A stretch of DNA of 64,000 bases from Alphaproteobacteria bacterium (GCA_017308235.1 JAFKFL010000011.1:124001-188000); one strand, 5' to 3'; positions 53,427-62,932 are shown, counted from the first letter of the stretch. The notes: generated by a model from the letters alone, not told the origin. Made by a program: numbers and translations.

Positions 53427-54712
53427 GCCGACACCTTCGCGGCCTCGTGCTGCACGACGCGCGCGGCGTCGTTGACGGCCTGGATATCGGCGAAGCTTGC
53501 GCCTTCGACCATCATGGTGCGTGCAAGACGGAGCGCCCGCGTCTCGCAGGCGGCTCGGCGATCGGGATCGGCGATGCTTTCCATGTCCTCGACATGGGCG
53601 AGACCCAGGATACGACGCGTCATCTTGCAGCCACCGAAGCCCAGGGAATCGACGAACAGCCGCCGCATATAGGCATCCTGCGCAAAAGTGAACGCAGCCT
53701 GCTCGGGGCCAGTGGCAAACAGCGCCGGCATGAAGGTGTCGCCGGCATGAGCCTTGTTCCAAAGCGCGCGGAACCGCTGGTCGAACAGCGTCCAAACAGC
53801 CTCGATCGTCTGCAGGATCCAGTCACGATAGCCGTCGCGCTCGCCTGGCTTCGCCTCGTGCCCGCTTTGCGAGAGGTAGGCGAGATAGAGATTGCCGATC
53901 AACGCGCCGACGTCGTAGCCGATGGGGCCGTAGAAGGCGAATTCGGGATCGATGGCGCGGGTGTCATCCTCGGTCACCATGATCGAGCCGGAATGCAAAT
54001 CGCCGTGGATCAGCGCCTGCGCCTCACCCAGGAACTTGAGCTTGAATTCCTGGGCGGCGCGCTTCCAGGGACCATCGGTGCGCACGGCGACGGCAGTGGC
54101 ATCGAGTTGCGGGCTGGTCCAGCGGTTGCCGTCTGCGACGCGCCAGGGATCTGTGAAAACGAGATCCTCGGTGATCCGGCAGAGCTCGATATTGTCGCAG
54201 AATGTGGCCATCTGCTTTTTCTTGGCCGCTGCCGGCTGGCCGAGATCGGAAGTGCTGAACAGCGTCTCGGCCATGAAGGTCGCCATGTGATCGGCGAGCT
54301 TGGGATAGACGATGCCGCGGATCAGACCTTTGCGCAGGATGATGTGCGGATGGAGATACGCCATCACATTGAGCGCCAGGATTTCGTCGAAATGATACAC
54401 TTTGGGCACGTGCCGCGGCGCCACCTTGGCCTCGGTGGTCAGCGCCTGATATTCGAAGAACGCTCGTCGCAAGGGCAGGGGCCAGCTTTCGCCCACCAGC
54501 CGCAGATAGGGCAGGGCCTGCTTCAGGACAACGCCGCCTGCTGGCCCTTCGATGATGAAAATGAAATTGAGGTTACCGTCTCCCACCTCGCGGACTTTCC
54601 AGTCCGCCGACTTGCCGCCAAGCCTTTCGGAGACGGCTGGAATGCCTGACAGATAAGCCGATATATCGGCTTCCTTGAGGGCCCGGTAACCGGGCGGAAC
54701 GTCGAATGCCAT
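53423..54712 (-). CDS. mtnK: S-methyl-5-thioribose kinase
   Basis: A 429-residue kinase of the APH/choline-kinase fold that phosphorylates methylthioribose. [12 protein letters not shown] is the glycine-rich region, [13 protein letters not shown] the catalytic loop (Asp as base), and [15 protein letters not shown] the metal-binding DxE. Length and the long C-terminal helical part match MtnK. First gene of a mtnK-mtnA-MFS operon. Because methylthioribose (not methylthioadenosine) is phosphorylated, a nucleosidase is needed elsewhere or the sugar is imported. A perfect palindrome stands three bases before its ATG. Confidence 0.94.
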   Translation of the reverse strand: MAFDVPPGYRALKEADISAYLSGIPAVSERLGGKSADWKVREVGDGNLNFIFIIEGPAGGVVLKQALPYLRLVGESWPLPLRRAFFEYQALTTEAKVAPRHVPKVYHFDEILALNVMAYLHPHIILRKGLIRGIVYPKLADHMATFMAETLFSTSDLGQPAAAKKKQMATFCDNIELCRITEDLVFTDPWRVADGNRWTSPQLDATAVAVRTDGPWKRAAQEFKLKFLGEAQALIHGDLHSGSIMVTEDDTRAIDPEFAFYGPIGYDVGALIGNLYLAYLSQSGHEAKPGERDGYRDWILQTIEAVWTLFDQRFRALWNKAHAGDTFMPALFATGPEQAAFTFAQDAYMRRLFVDSLGFGGCKMTRRILGLAHVEDMESIADPDRRAACETRALRLARTMMVEGASFADIQAVNDAARVVQHEAAKVSA

Positions 54713-54715
54713 GAC

Positions 54716-54730
54716 GCCCGAAATTCGGGC
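54716..54730 (-). promoter_or_regulatory. Palindrome between the ribosome site and start codon of mtnK
   Basis: GCCCGAA-A-TTCGGGC, perfect 7-bp arms, ends three bases before the mtnK ATG; the likely ribosome site GTGAGG is directly on its upstream side. A second palindrome, GCCCGG-TAA-CCGGGC (54681-54695), lies within the first codons of mtnK. Either an operator for a regulator of methionine salvage or an RNA structure near the start is possible. Confidence 0.45.
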
Positions 54731-54777
54731 CTCACGGCTCGGAAATCAAGGAATATGCGACCGCGCGATGTTGGTCT

Positions 54778-55317
54778 ATGACATGCCTCGTGACCGTCTA
54801 CGTCGCTCTGCTGCGCGCTGTTAACGTTGGAGGGACCGGCAACCTTCCAATGGACGAACTCAACACCATTTGCCGGTCGGCAGGCTTCACTGCGATCGAG
54901 ACCTATATCGCGAGCGGTAACATCGTCTTCGAATGCGATGCTCCTGCTGCTCGGGTAAAAGCCGAGCTTGAGAAGCGGCTGCAGAAGAAGATGGGGAAGC
55001 CGGTTGGAGTCGCGCTCCGGACAGCAGCCGAAATCTCGGCCGTCCTGAAGGCCAATCCCTTTCCCAGCGCCCCACCGAATTACACCGTTGCCGTCTTTCT
55101 CGACGGAAAGCCTCCTGCGGATGCACTCGATCATGCCGCCGGCGTTGTCGACGAGCAGATGCGGCTTGGCCGTCGCGAGATCTACGTCCACTACGCCAAG
55201 GGGCAGGGTCGTTCCAAGCTCCGGATCCCGGCGGCCAAGGATGGAACGGCGCGGAACATGAACACGATCGCCAAGCTCGCGGAGATGGCGAAGAGGTCTA
55301 GGCCGCCAGCGCGATAG
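54778..55317 (+). CDS. DUF1697 protein
   Basis: A 179-residue protein of the DUF1697 family: VYVALLRAVNVGGTGNLPMD, SAGFTAIETYIASGNIVFE, VFLDGKPP and GTARNMNTIAKLAEM are the recurring family segments. The function of the family is unknown. A GTG at 54790 (then TVYVALLRAVN) is an alternative start because the family normally begins near there. It is divergent from mtnK and abuts the E1-like gene tail to tail, with stop codons side by side. Confidence 0.85.
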   Translation: MTCLVTVYVALLRAVNVGGTGNLPMDELNTICRSAGFTAIETYIASGNIVFECDAPAARVKAELEKRLQKKMGKPVGVALRTAAEISAVLKANPFPSAPPNYTVAVFLDGKPPADALDHAAGVVDEQMRLGRREIYVHYAKGQGRSKLRIPAAKDGTARNMNTIAKLAEMAKRSRPPAR

Positions 55318-57660
55318 TCAGGAGATGGCGCGTGCCACCGCGTCGACGATGGCCGCCGAGTCGAGCTTGTAAGTGCGGTAAAGATCGGGAATATCGCCTG
55401 ACTGGCCAAAGCTTTCGATGCCGAGCGGCACGACGCGGTGGCCGCGCACCGAGCCTAGCCAGGAAAGCGCCAGCGGATGGCCGTCGAGCACGGTCACGAG
55501 ACGCGCGTCGCGCGACAAGGGCGCCAGCAGGCTTTCGATCGGGCTCGGCTGGCGATCGACGATTCCCGCCGTACGGCCGCGCTGGCGTTGCGCGGCAAGC
55601 CAATCGCCGTGCAGGCGGTCGGGCGAGGTGAGCACCAGCAGGCCGGCGCCGGCGAAGTCGCGCGTGATGCTCTCGTGCGCGGCGATCGCTTCAGGCGTGA
55701 CCGCGCCCAAGGCGACGATGGCCACGTCGGCATCCGGCCCGGGCTCTGCATACCAATAGCCACCCGACACGATGTCGGTTTGCTGTTGGGCCGACAGCGT
55801 GCGTTCGGGCTGCGGCAGGCTGCGGGTGGAGAGCCGGAGGTAGATCGACGAGCCCTTCGGCTGCTGCATGTGCTCGAGTCCGAAGCGCATCAGTACAGCG
55901 AGCTCGTCCACGAAGGCAGGCTCGTAGGACAGGAGGCCCGGCTGGCCGATGCCGATCAATGGCGTGTGGATACTTTGGTGCGCGCCGCCTTCAGGCGCCA
56001 GCGTCACGCCGGACGGCGTCGCCACCACCATGAAGCGCGCATCCTGGTAGCAGGCATAGTTCAGCGCATCGAGGCCGCGGGCGATGAACGGATCGTAGAG
56101 CGTGCCGATCGGCAACAGGCGCGTGTCGAACAGCTGGTGGCTGAGGCCAAGCGCCGCCAGCTGAATGAACAGGTTGTTCTCGGCGATACCGAGCTCGACG
56201 TGCTGGCCACGTGGTGTCTTGCGCCAGAGCTGGGCCGAAACGACCTTGAGTTCGCGGAACACGTCCTCGGCCTCGGTGTGGCCGAACAGGCCGCGCCGAT
56301 TGATCCAGGCGCCGAGGTTGGTCGAGACGGAAACGTCGGGCGAGGTCGTGACGATGCGGCGCGCAAGCTCGCTGTCCTCGGCTGCGATCGCGTTCAGGAT
56401 CTTGCCGAAGCCTTCCTGGGTGCTGGCCTTCCGGTCGTTTGGCTTGGGCAGTGCGGGCGGTATGGCAACGGTTGGCGCTTCGGTGCGGCGCCGGCCTTCC
56501 GCATTGAAAGGCGCCTCGGCGATGAAAGCCTCTAGTTCGGCGGGCGTGGCGGTGAGGCCAGCGAACTTCTGCCATTCCTGACCGTTCTCGATGTCCATGC
56601 CCTTCTTGAAGCCCGCCATCTGATCGAGCGTCATCAAGCCAGAGTGATTGTCCTTGTGGCCAGCGAAGGGCAGGCCCTGGCCTTTGATCGTATAGGCGAT
56701 GAAGCAGGTCGGCCGATCGTCATCGATGCTTTCGAAGGCATCGAGCACGGCCTGCATGTCGTGACCGGCGAGGTTGGTCATCAGCCGATGCAGGGCTTGA
56801 TCGTCGTGCTGCTCGAGGATGCGGCGGATGCCGGGATACTGGTTGAGGTCGCGCGTCAGCGCCTCACGCCAGCCCGCGCCGCCCTTGAACACCAGCGCCG
56901 AGTAGAGCGAGTTGGGGCAGGCATCGATCCATTGCCGAAGCTGCTCGCCGTCGGGCTGGGCGAAGGCCGTTTCCAGGAGCTTGCCGTACTTCAGCGTGAC
57001 GACGCGCCAGCCGACCAGCTCGAACATCTCGCCGATGCGGCCGAACAGGCGGTCGTTCACCACGCCGTCGAGACTCTGGCGGTTGTAGTCGATCACCCAC
57101 CAAAGGTTCCGCACGTCGTGCTTCCAGCCTTCGAGCAGCGCTTCGAAGACATTGCCTTCGTCGAGCTCCGCGTCACCGACCAGCGCCACCATGCGGCCGG
57201 GCCGGCGCTTGTCCGGTGCCAGCTTCTTCAGACGCACATAGTCTTGCACGATCGAGGAGAACAGCGTCATGGCGACGCCCAATCCGACCGATCCGGTCGA
57301 GAAATCGACGTCGTCCACGTCCTTGGTGCGCGACGGATAGGACTGCGCGCCGTCCAGGCCGCGGAAACGCTCGAGCTTGTCCTGCGTCTGATGGCCGAAC
57401 AGGTACTGGATGGCGTGGAACACCGGCGAGGCATGCGGCTTCACCGCCACGCGATCCTCGGGCTTCAGCACCGCGAAATAGAGCGCAGTCATGACCGTGG
57501 CGAGCGAGGCGCAGGAGGCCTGGTGACCGCCGACCTTAAGGCCGTCTCGGTTGGGCCTGATGTGATTGGCGTGATGAATGGTCCAGGCAGAAAGCCACAG
57601 GACCTTGCGCTCCAGCTCGCGCAGAAGCCTCAGACGCTGGACGGGGGCCATCGAGGTCAT
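55318..57660 (-). CDS. AceE/MdeB-like E1 2-oxoacid dehydrogenase (transketolase-like)
   Basis: A 780-residue thiamine-diphosphate enzyme. The order is pyrimidine/pyrophosphate domain with VALVGDAELDEGN (ThDP-binding GDxxxxxGN), HKDNHSG and KGQGLPFAGHKDN, then a transketolase-like middle and C-terminal domain. It resembles the homodimeric E1 group (AceE) and MdeB of Pseudomonas, and is not a classical transketolase. MdeB is thought to act on 2-oxobutyrate from methionine. No E2 or E3 gene is adjacent, so it may use partners encoded elsewhere. The ATG at 57660 follows GGAGGG. It faces an Lrp gene, as mdeB is linked to the Lrp-type MdeR. Confidence 0.83.
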   Translation of the reverse strand: MTSMAPVQRLRLLRELERKVLWLSAWTIHHANHIRPNRDGLKVGGHQASCASLATVMTALYFAVLKPEDRVAVKPHASPVFHAIQYLFGHQTQDKLERFRGLDGAQSYPSRTKDVDDVDFSTGSVGLGVAMTLFSSIVQDYVRLKKLAPDKRRPGRMVALVGDAELDEGNVFEALLEGWKHDVRNLWWVIDYNRQSLDGVVNDRLFGRIGEMFELVGWRVVTLKYGKLLETAFAQPDGEQLRQWIDACPNSLYSALVFKGGAGWREALTRDLNQYPGIRRILEQHDDQALHRLMTNLAGHDMQAVLDAFESIDDDRPTCFIAYTIKGQGLPFAGHKDNHSGLMTLDQMAGFKKGMDIENGQEWQKFAGLTATPAELEAFIAEAPFNAEGRRRTEAPTVAIPPALPKPNDRKASTQEGFGKILNAIAAEDSELARRIVTTSPDVSVSTNLGAWINRRGLFGHTEAEDVFRELKVVSAQLWRKTPRGQHVELGIAENNLFIQLAALGLSHQLFDTRLLPIGTLYDPFIARGLDALNYACYQDARFMVVATPSGVTLAPEGGAHQSIHTPLIGIGQPGLLSYEPAFVDELAVLMRFGLEHMQQPKGSSIYLRLSTRSLPQPERTLSAQQQTDIVSGGYWYAEPGPDADVAIVALGAVTPEAIAAHESITRDFAGAGLLVLTSPDRLHGDWLAAQRQRGRTAGIVDRQPSPIESLLAPLSRDARLVTVLDGHPLALSWLGSVRGHRVVPLGIESFGQSGDIPDLYRTYKLDSAAIVDAVARAIS

Positions 57661-57763
57661 GTTGCCCTCCGGGATACGCCCGATTGGGGGGAATATCCTT
57701 GCGTTTGGACCCATTACGCCATTGTATAGGGTAAAATTGCGCGAAAAACGGGAAATTTGAGCA
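57661..57763. promoter_or_regulatory. Divergent promoter region of the E1-like and Lrp genes
   Basis: The 103-bp gap is relatively AT-rich. It contains a weak inverted repeat AAATT - 15 bp - AATTT (57734-57758), directly before the Lrp start, and the ribosome site of the E1-like gene. Lrp-type regulators usually bind such gaps. No strong promoter boxes can be assigned. Confidence 0.35.
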
Positions 57764-58225
57764 ATGATCTCCCTCGACGGTATCGATCGACGCATTCTGG
57801 AGCGGCTGCAGCAGGAAGGCCGGCTCAGCAATGCCGAACTGGCGGAGAAGGTAGGCCTCTCCTCCTCGCCCTGCTGGCGGCGCGTGAAGGCGCTGGAGGA
57901 GGCGGGCGTGATCAGGAGCTATGCCGCGCTGCTCGACGCCAAGACGGTCGGGCTGGCGGTCAATGTCTTCATGAGCATCTCGCTCTCCACCCAGAACGAG
58001 AAGTCGCTGAAGGAATTCGAGCGTGCGGCCGCGGCGAGGCCCGAAGTGATGGAGTGCTATCTGATGACCGGCGACAGCGACTATCTCCTGCGCGTGGTCG
58101 TGCGCGATCTCGAGGCCTATGAGCGCTTCGTCATGGACTTCACCAAGATCCCCGGCATCGCCCAGATCAGGAGTTCCTTCGCGCTACGGCCAGTAAAGCA
58201 AGGGACAGCCCTGCCGCTCGGCTGA
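57764..58225 (+). CDS. Lrp/AsnC-family regulator, probable regulator of the E1-like gene
   Basis: A 153-residue Lrp/AsnC protein. Opening ISLDGIDRRILERLQQEGRL, helix-turn-helix LAEKVGLSSSPCWRRVKALE, RAM domain ARPEVMECYLMTGDSDYLL. Divergent from the E1-like gene. In Pseudomonas putida an Lrp-type protein (MdeR) sits beside mdeA-mdeB and responds to methionine, a useful parallel but not proof. Followed 31 bp later by a class II aldolase gene, so it may be cotranscribed. Confidence 0.91.
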   Translation: MISLDGIDRRILERLQQEGRLSNAELAEKVGLSSSPCWRRVKALEEAGVIRSYAALLDAKTVGLAVNVFMSISLSTQNEKSLKEFERAAAARPEVMECYLMTGDSDYLLRVVVRDLEAYERFVMDFTKIPGIAQIRSSFALRPVKQGTALPLG

Positions 58226-58256
58226 TAGCCTCTCAGGCACTGGGAGGAACAGCGCC

Positions 58257-58997
58257 ATGTCGACCCCGATCGTCTTCGATCCCGCCATCGGCCGTGACTT
58301 CGTGAAATACGCGCGGCTGCTGGCCGGCCGCGGGTACGTCCACAACACGCTGGGCAACATCGTGATGCGGGTCTCCCATCCGGACTATCCGCACGGTCTC
58401 GCCTACACCAAGCATGCCGAAGTCTCGCTCGAGGAGATGGAGACGGGGAACATCGTCATCACTGACATCCCGACCAGTCGGATCCTTTGGGGCGGGCGGA
58501 TGACCTCGGTCGGCCACAATCTCAGCCGCGAGATCCTGCGGCTGCGGCCGGATATTGGCGCGACCATCCATGTCCATGACGACGCCACCATCGCGCTTCT
58601 GGGTGGCTTGGGGGAGGCCAATCAACCCGAGTTCAAGGTGCTGTCGCTGGATCCGCCGTTCGTCCTGGGCAAGCCGGTGCATTTCGTGCCGGCCCATGTC
58701 GATGTCGAGGCTGATGTGAGTTCGGTCGAGAGCTTCATCCAGAACACCAATTCGGTGGTGCTGGTCGGTCACGGAATCACCACGCTGGGGCGCACGCTGT
58801 CGGAGGCCTATCACCGCCTCAATACGCTCACAGCCGAGGTGCGCCGCTCAATCGTCGCGGAGCAGATCGCGGCGCTCAAGGGAACCCGCATCGCTTATCG
58901 TTCCCAGGCGGAGATCGAGGGGATGTATCGCTTTGCCGAGCGGATCATCTATCCGACGCGAGCGGACAATGTGATGCAGGAGGAGGCGGCCCAGTAG
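58257..58997 (+). CDS. Class II aldolase/adducin family protein
   Basis: A 246-residue zinc-dependent aldolase-fold protein (FucA/AraD family). Phosphate-loop region NTLGNIVMR, metal His in ATIHVHDDA (HxH) and a third His in VLVGHGITTLG are visible. The acid/base Glu seems present in AEVSLEEME. The GGGAGG ribosome site is nine bases upstream. Its products could be fuculose-type, a decarboxylase, or methylthioribulose-1-phosphate cleavage as in the Ald2 of methylthioribose shunts. It lies 3.5 kb from mtnK-mtnA, which keeps that option open. Confidence 0.85.
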   Translation: MSTPIVFDPAIGRDFVKYARLLAGRGYVHNTLGNIVMRVSHPDYPHGLAYTKHAEVSLEEMETGNIVITDIPTSRILWGGRMTSVGHNLSREILRLRPDIGATIHVHDDATIALLGGLGEANQPEFKVLSLDPPFVLGKPVHFVPAHVDVEADVSSVESFIQNTNSVVLVGHGITTLGRTLSEAYHRLNTLTAEVRRSIVAEQIAALKGTRIAYRSQAEIEGMYRFAERIIYPTRADNVMQEEAAQ

Positions 58998-59064
58998 CGC
59001 CAGTCGTAGCGCGCCAGTCGCAGGCTGGACACACGCACGCACCACGAAAGAACACCATCGAAGC

Positions 59065-59078
59065 GAGCCGGCCGGCTC
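59065..59078. other. Perfect 14-bp palindrome upstream of the membrane protein gene
   Basis: GAGCCGGCCGGCTC in the 113-bp gap after the aldolase gene. It may be part of a terminator for the aldolase or an operator for the following gene. Nothing else could be supported in the gap, apart from two near-direct copies of GCGCCAGTCG close to 59000. Confidence 0.3.
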
Positions 59079-59110
59079 ACCACAGCGGCCAATTCTGCTA
59101 GATTCATCCG

Positions 59111-60163
59111 GTGGAAGCGCCCCGCGTCATGTTGACCATCGATCATCGGCCGCGGCCGCCGGTCGGCACTTACGTGCTGCTCGGCGTGGCCGCTCTGCTC
59201 TATGCGCTGATGCTGGCGAACCTGGTGAACACCGGCAGCACCGATGCCGCCGGTCGTGGTCTCGACCGGGCCTTCGCTGGCCTTGCCGGCCTTCTGCTTT
59301 GGGTCGTGCTGGCAGTCCTGTTGGTGGTTGGCGGCATCAAAGGTCACATGCCTTTGCTGGCCGCGATCGTGGCTGCGATCCTGTTGCCCGCTTCAGCCGT
59401 TGCGGCCTTTGTCGCCGCCGAGCTTTACGAGCAGCAGGGAGGATGGCCGATCCTGGTGCCGGCGCTGCTGCCGCTCGTGATCGCTCTCTATGCGCTGTGG
59501 GCGCGGATGCATCAGCAGCTCAACAAATCCTTCCCGGCGCAATTGACCAGCATCTATGCGGGCGTTGCGGTCCTCGTCATGACAGCGGGACCGATCGCTG
59601 CGAAATGGTACGCCGACCGTCCTGACCCAGTGCTCAAGGCACGATCGGCGGCGGAGGAAAGAGCGCGACAGGAAGAGCAGCAGCGGCAGACGCAACAGGT
59701 GCGGACCCGAGAGGCGGCGGCGTTTGCCCAGCTCAGTCCGCAATCGTCGCTCGGCGACTATCTTCCTTATTTGCGCGGCGAACATGCCCACGCAGCGCTC
59801 ACCGATATTCGGCTGGTAAAGAGTCGCCAGACCGATGCGATCGCCTTGCTGCAGCAGGGCCGGATCGGCGATCTGACGGAGCTGCGAAATTTCAACGTCG
59901 AGCCGACGCCAGAGCTGTGCCAGGCCTATGGCAAGGCACTCGCGGCCGCGGCAACTCAGGTCTCGCCACAGCAGCGGTCGGATTATATCTCGGCCGGCAT
60001 CGAGCTCGAAGGGCAGCTGCCCAATATCAAATGGCTGGTGGGCACCCGGTGCGATCTGGGCGAAGCACTCGCCTTACTCGAGACCAACGTTCGTGCCGTG
60101 ACCGACTCGCCGCGGCTCACTCAATTTGCCGACACGCTGGGCAAGCTGCGCGCCATCAAGTGA
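59111..60163 (+). CDS. Membrane protein of unknown function
   Basis: About 350 residues with five predicted helices in the first half (about 19-38, 54-76, 81-103, 110-130, 146-167). These are followed by a charged coiled-coil-like stretch rich in Glu, Gln and Arg (ARSAAEERARQEEQQRQ) at 178-205 and a soluble C-terminal domain. I do not recognise a family. The start is uncertain: GTG at 59111 or ATG at 59129, neither with a strong ribosome site. The coiled stretch suggests partner binding or oligomerisation. Neighbours give no hint of function. Confidence 0.75.
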   Translation: MEAPRVMLTIDHRPRPPVGTYVLLGVAALLYALMLANLVNTGSTDAAGRGLDRAFAGLAGLLLWVVLAVLLVVGGIKGHMPLLAAIVAAILLPASAVAAFVAAELYEQQGGWPILVPALLPLVIALYALWARMHQQLNKSFPAQLTSIYAGVAVLVMTAGPIAAKWYADRPDPVLKARSAAEERARQEEQQRQTQQVRTREAAAFAQLSPQSSLGDYLPYLRGEHAHAALTDIRLVKSRQTDAIALLQQGRIGDLTELRNFNVEPTPELCQAYGKALAAAATQVSPQQRSDYISAGIELEGQLPNIKWLVGTRCDLGEALALLETNVRAVTDSPRLTQFADTLGKLRAIK

Positions 60164-60172
60164 GTGCGCTCG

Positions 60173-61078
60173 TCAGAGACGGATCGTCCCGCTCATGACA
60201 GGCACGCAACGTCCGCCAATATAGGTTGCGGTCACCTTGCCAGCGTTCTTCTCCGCACGAGCTTGCAGGATGCTGGGTCGCCCCATGTCGAAGCCCTGGC
60301 CGATCGTCCGGTCGAGCGTGAGATCGGCGCGGCTGTCGAAGTGTGCCAGCAAGCCGATCAGCGCCACATTGGCGCTGCCGGTCGCGGGATCCTCCGGTAC
60401 GCCGTAGAGCGGTGCGAACATGCGGCTCTGGATGTCGAGGTCTCCCTCCTTGGCCGCGACATAGAGATGGATGCCGACGGCACGCTCCATCGGCAGATGC
60501 CGGGTGAAAACATCCGTCCGAACCTGCGCCGCGGCGAGGGCCGCCCGCGAGGCAAGCTCGACCATGACGAAACCCACGCCACAGGAGGCGATGACCGGCC
60601 GATGCGTGCGGTTCACGATCTGCTCCGGCTTGAGCGAGCAGGCCTCAGCCACGATCTCGACAGCGACCTCATCGCTCAGGGTCAACGGCTGCGGTGCCGC
60701 CAGGCGGCTTGCGACCACCGCGCCCTTGTCGCGCACGATATCGAGCGGCACGAGCCCGGCTTTCTCCTCGAACACCAACCGATCGCCTGCGACCTTGCGC
60801 CCCAGGCATTCGCCGGCGCTGGCCAGCACGAAGGCGGTGCCGACGTTGGGATGGCCGGCGAACGGCATCTCGGCCTTGGGCGTGAAGATCCGCACTTTGG
60901 CGGTGTGTGCCGGTTTCTCCGGAGGCAGGACGAAGGTCGTCTCGGCCAGATTGAACTCGGCGGCGATGGCTTGCATCTGCTCGCCCGTCAGGCCGCGCGC
61001 GTCGGTGACGACGGCCAGCGGATTGCCGCCGAACTTGCGGTCGGTGAAAACGTCGACGGTCGTGAAGGGAACTTGCAT
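60173..61078 (-). CDS. PhzF-family isomerase
   Basis: A 301-residue PhzF-like protein (diaminopimelate-epimerase fold). Opening [20 protein letters not shown] and the general-acid/base Glu46 ([10 protein letters not shown]) of PhzF are present. [11 protein letters not shown] with His76 and the C-terminal [15 protein letters not shown] fit too. No phenazine operon is near, so the role is that of the wide YddE-like group (unknown metabolite isomerase). Convergent with the membrane protein gene (9 bp). Confidence 0.9.
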   Translation of the reverse strand: MQVPFTTVDVFTDRKFGGNPLAVVTDARGLTGEQMQAIAAEFNLAETTFVLPPEKPAHTAKVRIFTPKAEMPFAGHPNVGTAFVLASAGECLGRKVAGDRLVFEEKAGLVPLDIVRDKGAVVASRLAAPQPLTLSDEVAVEIVAEACSLKPEQIVNRTHRPVIASCGVGFVMVELASRAALAAAQVRTDVFTRHLPMERAVGIHLYVAAKEGDLDIQSRMFAPLYGVPEDPATGSANVALIGLLAHFDSRADLTLDRTIGQGFDMGRPSILQARAEKNAGKVTATYIGGRCVPVMSGTIRL

Positions 61079-61152
61079 GGCTCGAACCCTACCGACTTGC
61101 GGAAGGGACCCCGAACGAGATTAACTTGAGGAGGGAGGAAAAACACTCGGCC

Positions 61153-62808
61153 ATGACTCAGATTTCCTACGACCACGGCGTTTCCCTGAAGAAGCTGATC
61201 GGCGAGACGATCGGCGCTTTCTTCGACCGCACCGTCGAGACATACCGCGAGCGCGAAGCGCTGGTCGTGAAGCATCAGAACGTGCGCTGGAGCTGGGGCG
61301 AGCTTGGTCGCCGTGTCGACGACCTCGCTGCGGGCCTCCTGTCTCTGGGCCTGGAGCGCGGCGATCGCGTGGGCATCTGGGCGCCCAACACCTCCGAATG
61401 GACGCTGACACAGTTCGCGACGGCCAAGGCCGGCCTGGTGCTGGTGAACGTCAATCCGGCCTATCGCCGGGCCGAGCTCGAGTACGCGATGAACAAGGTC
61501 GAGTGCAAGGCGCTGGTCCTGGCGCCCGCGCTCAAGACCTCGAACTATCTCGAGATCGTGGCCGATCTGGTGAAGGCCAAGAAGCTGCCGCATCTCAAGC
61601 ACATCATTCGGCTCGGCAGCGAGAAGACGCCGGGCATGCTGAACTTCGACGACGTCGCCAAGGCAGGCAGCAATGCCGAGCGGGTGAAGCTCGCCGAGAT
61701 CGGCCCCAAGCTGCAGTTCGATGATGCCATCAACGTCCAGTTCACGTCAGGGACAACCGGCTTCCCCAAGGGTGCCACGCTCAGCCACCACAATATCCTG
61801 AACAACGGCTACTTCGTCGCCGGGGGGCTGAAGTTCACGCCCGAGGACCGGCTCTGCATTCCCGTGCCGCTCTATCACTGCTTTGGCATGGTGATGGGCA
61901 ACCTCGGCTGCCTGACGCATGGCGCGACCATGATCTATCCGGCCGAGGCGTTCGATCCGCTGGCGACCCTGCGGACCGTGGCCGAGGAACGCTGCACGGC
62001 GCTCTACGGCGTGCCGACCATGTTCATCGCCCAGCTCGACCATCCCGAGTTCGACAAGTTCGATCTCAAGAGCTTGCGCACCGGCATCATGGCGGGCTCG
62101 CCCTGCCCGATCGAGGTGATGAAGCGCGTGCAGAGCAAGATGAACATGCATGAGGTCACCATCGCCTACGGCATGACGGAAACCTCGCCGGTCTCGACCC
62201 AATGCGCGACCGACGATCCGGTCGAGCGGCGCGTCTCCACGGTGGGGCAGGTACTGCCCCATATCGAGATCAAGATCGTCGATCCCGAAGGCAAGGCGGT
62301 GCCGCGCGGCGAGACCGGCGAGTTCTGCACCCGCGGCTACTCGGTGATGAAAGGCTACTGGAACGACGAGGAGAAGACAGCCGAGGCGATCGACGACGGC
62401 GGCTGGATGCACACCGGCGATCTCGCCACCATGGACGGCGAGGGCTACGTCAACATCGTGGGCCGGCTCAAGGACATGGTGATCCGGGGCGGCGAGAACG
62501 TCTATCCGCGCGAGATCGAGGAGTTCCTGTACCGGCACCCGAAGGTGCAGGATGTGCAGGTGATCGGCGTGCCTGATCAGAAATACGGCGAGGAGATCTG
62601 CGCCTGGGTCAAGCTGCGCGACGGCGAGAAGGCGACGGCCGAGGAGATCCGCGAGTTCTGCAAGGGCCAGATCGCCCACTACAAGATCCCGCGCTACATC
62701 GAGTTCGTGCCCGACTTCCCGATGACCATCACCGGCAAGATCCAGAAGTTCGTCATGCGCGAACAGACGATCAGCAAGCTCGGGCTGAAGGCGCAGAAGA
62801 CCGCCTGA
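61153..62808 (+). CDS. Acyl-CoA synthetase (AMP-forming, FadD type)
   Basis: A 551-residue adenylate-forming enzyme. Motifs: [18 protein letters not shown] (ATP P-loop), [41 protein letters not shown] hinge and the catalytic Lys in [10 protein letters not shown]. These define a full fatty-acyl/aryl-CoA ligase making acyl-AMP then acyl-CoA. A purine-rich GGAGGGAGG stretch lies 14 bases before the ATG, a little far; a TTG nine codons earlier is the only other in-frame option. The gene is followed by the second dispersed repeat. Confidence 0.92.
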   Translation: MTQISYDHGVSLKKLIGETIGAFFDRTVETYREREALVVKHQNVRWSWGELGRRVDDLAAGLLSLGLERGDRVGIWAPNTSEWTLTQFATAKAGLVLVNVNPAYRRAELEYAMNKVECKALVLAPALKTSNYLEIVADLVKAKKLPHLKHIIRLGSEKTPGMLNFDDVAKAGSNAERVKLAEIGPKLQFDDAINVQFTSGTTGFPKGATLSHHNILNNGYFVAGGLKFTPEDRLCIPVPLYHCFGMVMGNLGCLTHGATMIYPAEAFDPLATLRTVAEERCTALYGVPTMFIAQLDHPEFDKFDLKSLRTGIMAGSPCPIEVMKRVQSKMNMHEVTIAYGMTETSPVSTQCATDDPVERRVSTVGQVLPHIEIKIVDPEGKAVPRGETGEFCTRGYSVMKGYWNDEEKTAEAIDDGGWMHTGDLATMDGEGYVNIVGRLKDMVIRGGENVYPREIEEFLYRHPKVQDVQVIGVPDQKYGEEICAWVKLRDGEKATAEEIREFCKGQIAHYKIPRYIEFVPDFPMTITGKIQKFVMREQTISKLGLKAQKTA

Positions 62809-62845
62809 TTGCGGGAACGGCGCCTTTGTTGATCACAAAGGTAGT

Positions 62846-62917
62846 GTCATCCTGAGGCGCAGCCGAAGGATCTTGGCCTGCGTTGAGGAAAGATCCCTCA
62901 GCATCGCTTCGGGATGA
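62846..62917. repeat. Dispersed inverted repeat, copy 2
   Basis: Left arm GTCATCCTGAGGCGCAGCCG and following bases (62846-62874) pairs with a right arm ending GCATCGCTTCGGGATGA (62890-62917). Same terminal motif (GTCATCC) and AAGGATC/GATCCCTC core as copy 1 at 22943-23008, in the same orientation. It sits between two convergent genes (acyl-CoA synthetase and monooxygenase), so it could serve as a bidirectional terminator. Confidence 0.75.
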
Positions 62918-62932
62918 ACAATTTGGTGCCTT

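Noticed and set aside
55318-57660. Annotation as an ordinary transketolase
   Set aside because: The ThDP segment (GDAELDEGN) and the overall layout are those of the homodimeric E1 group, and the length of about 780 residues exceeds transketolase.
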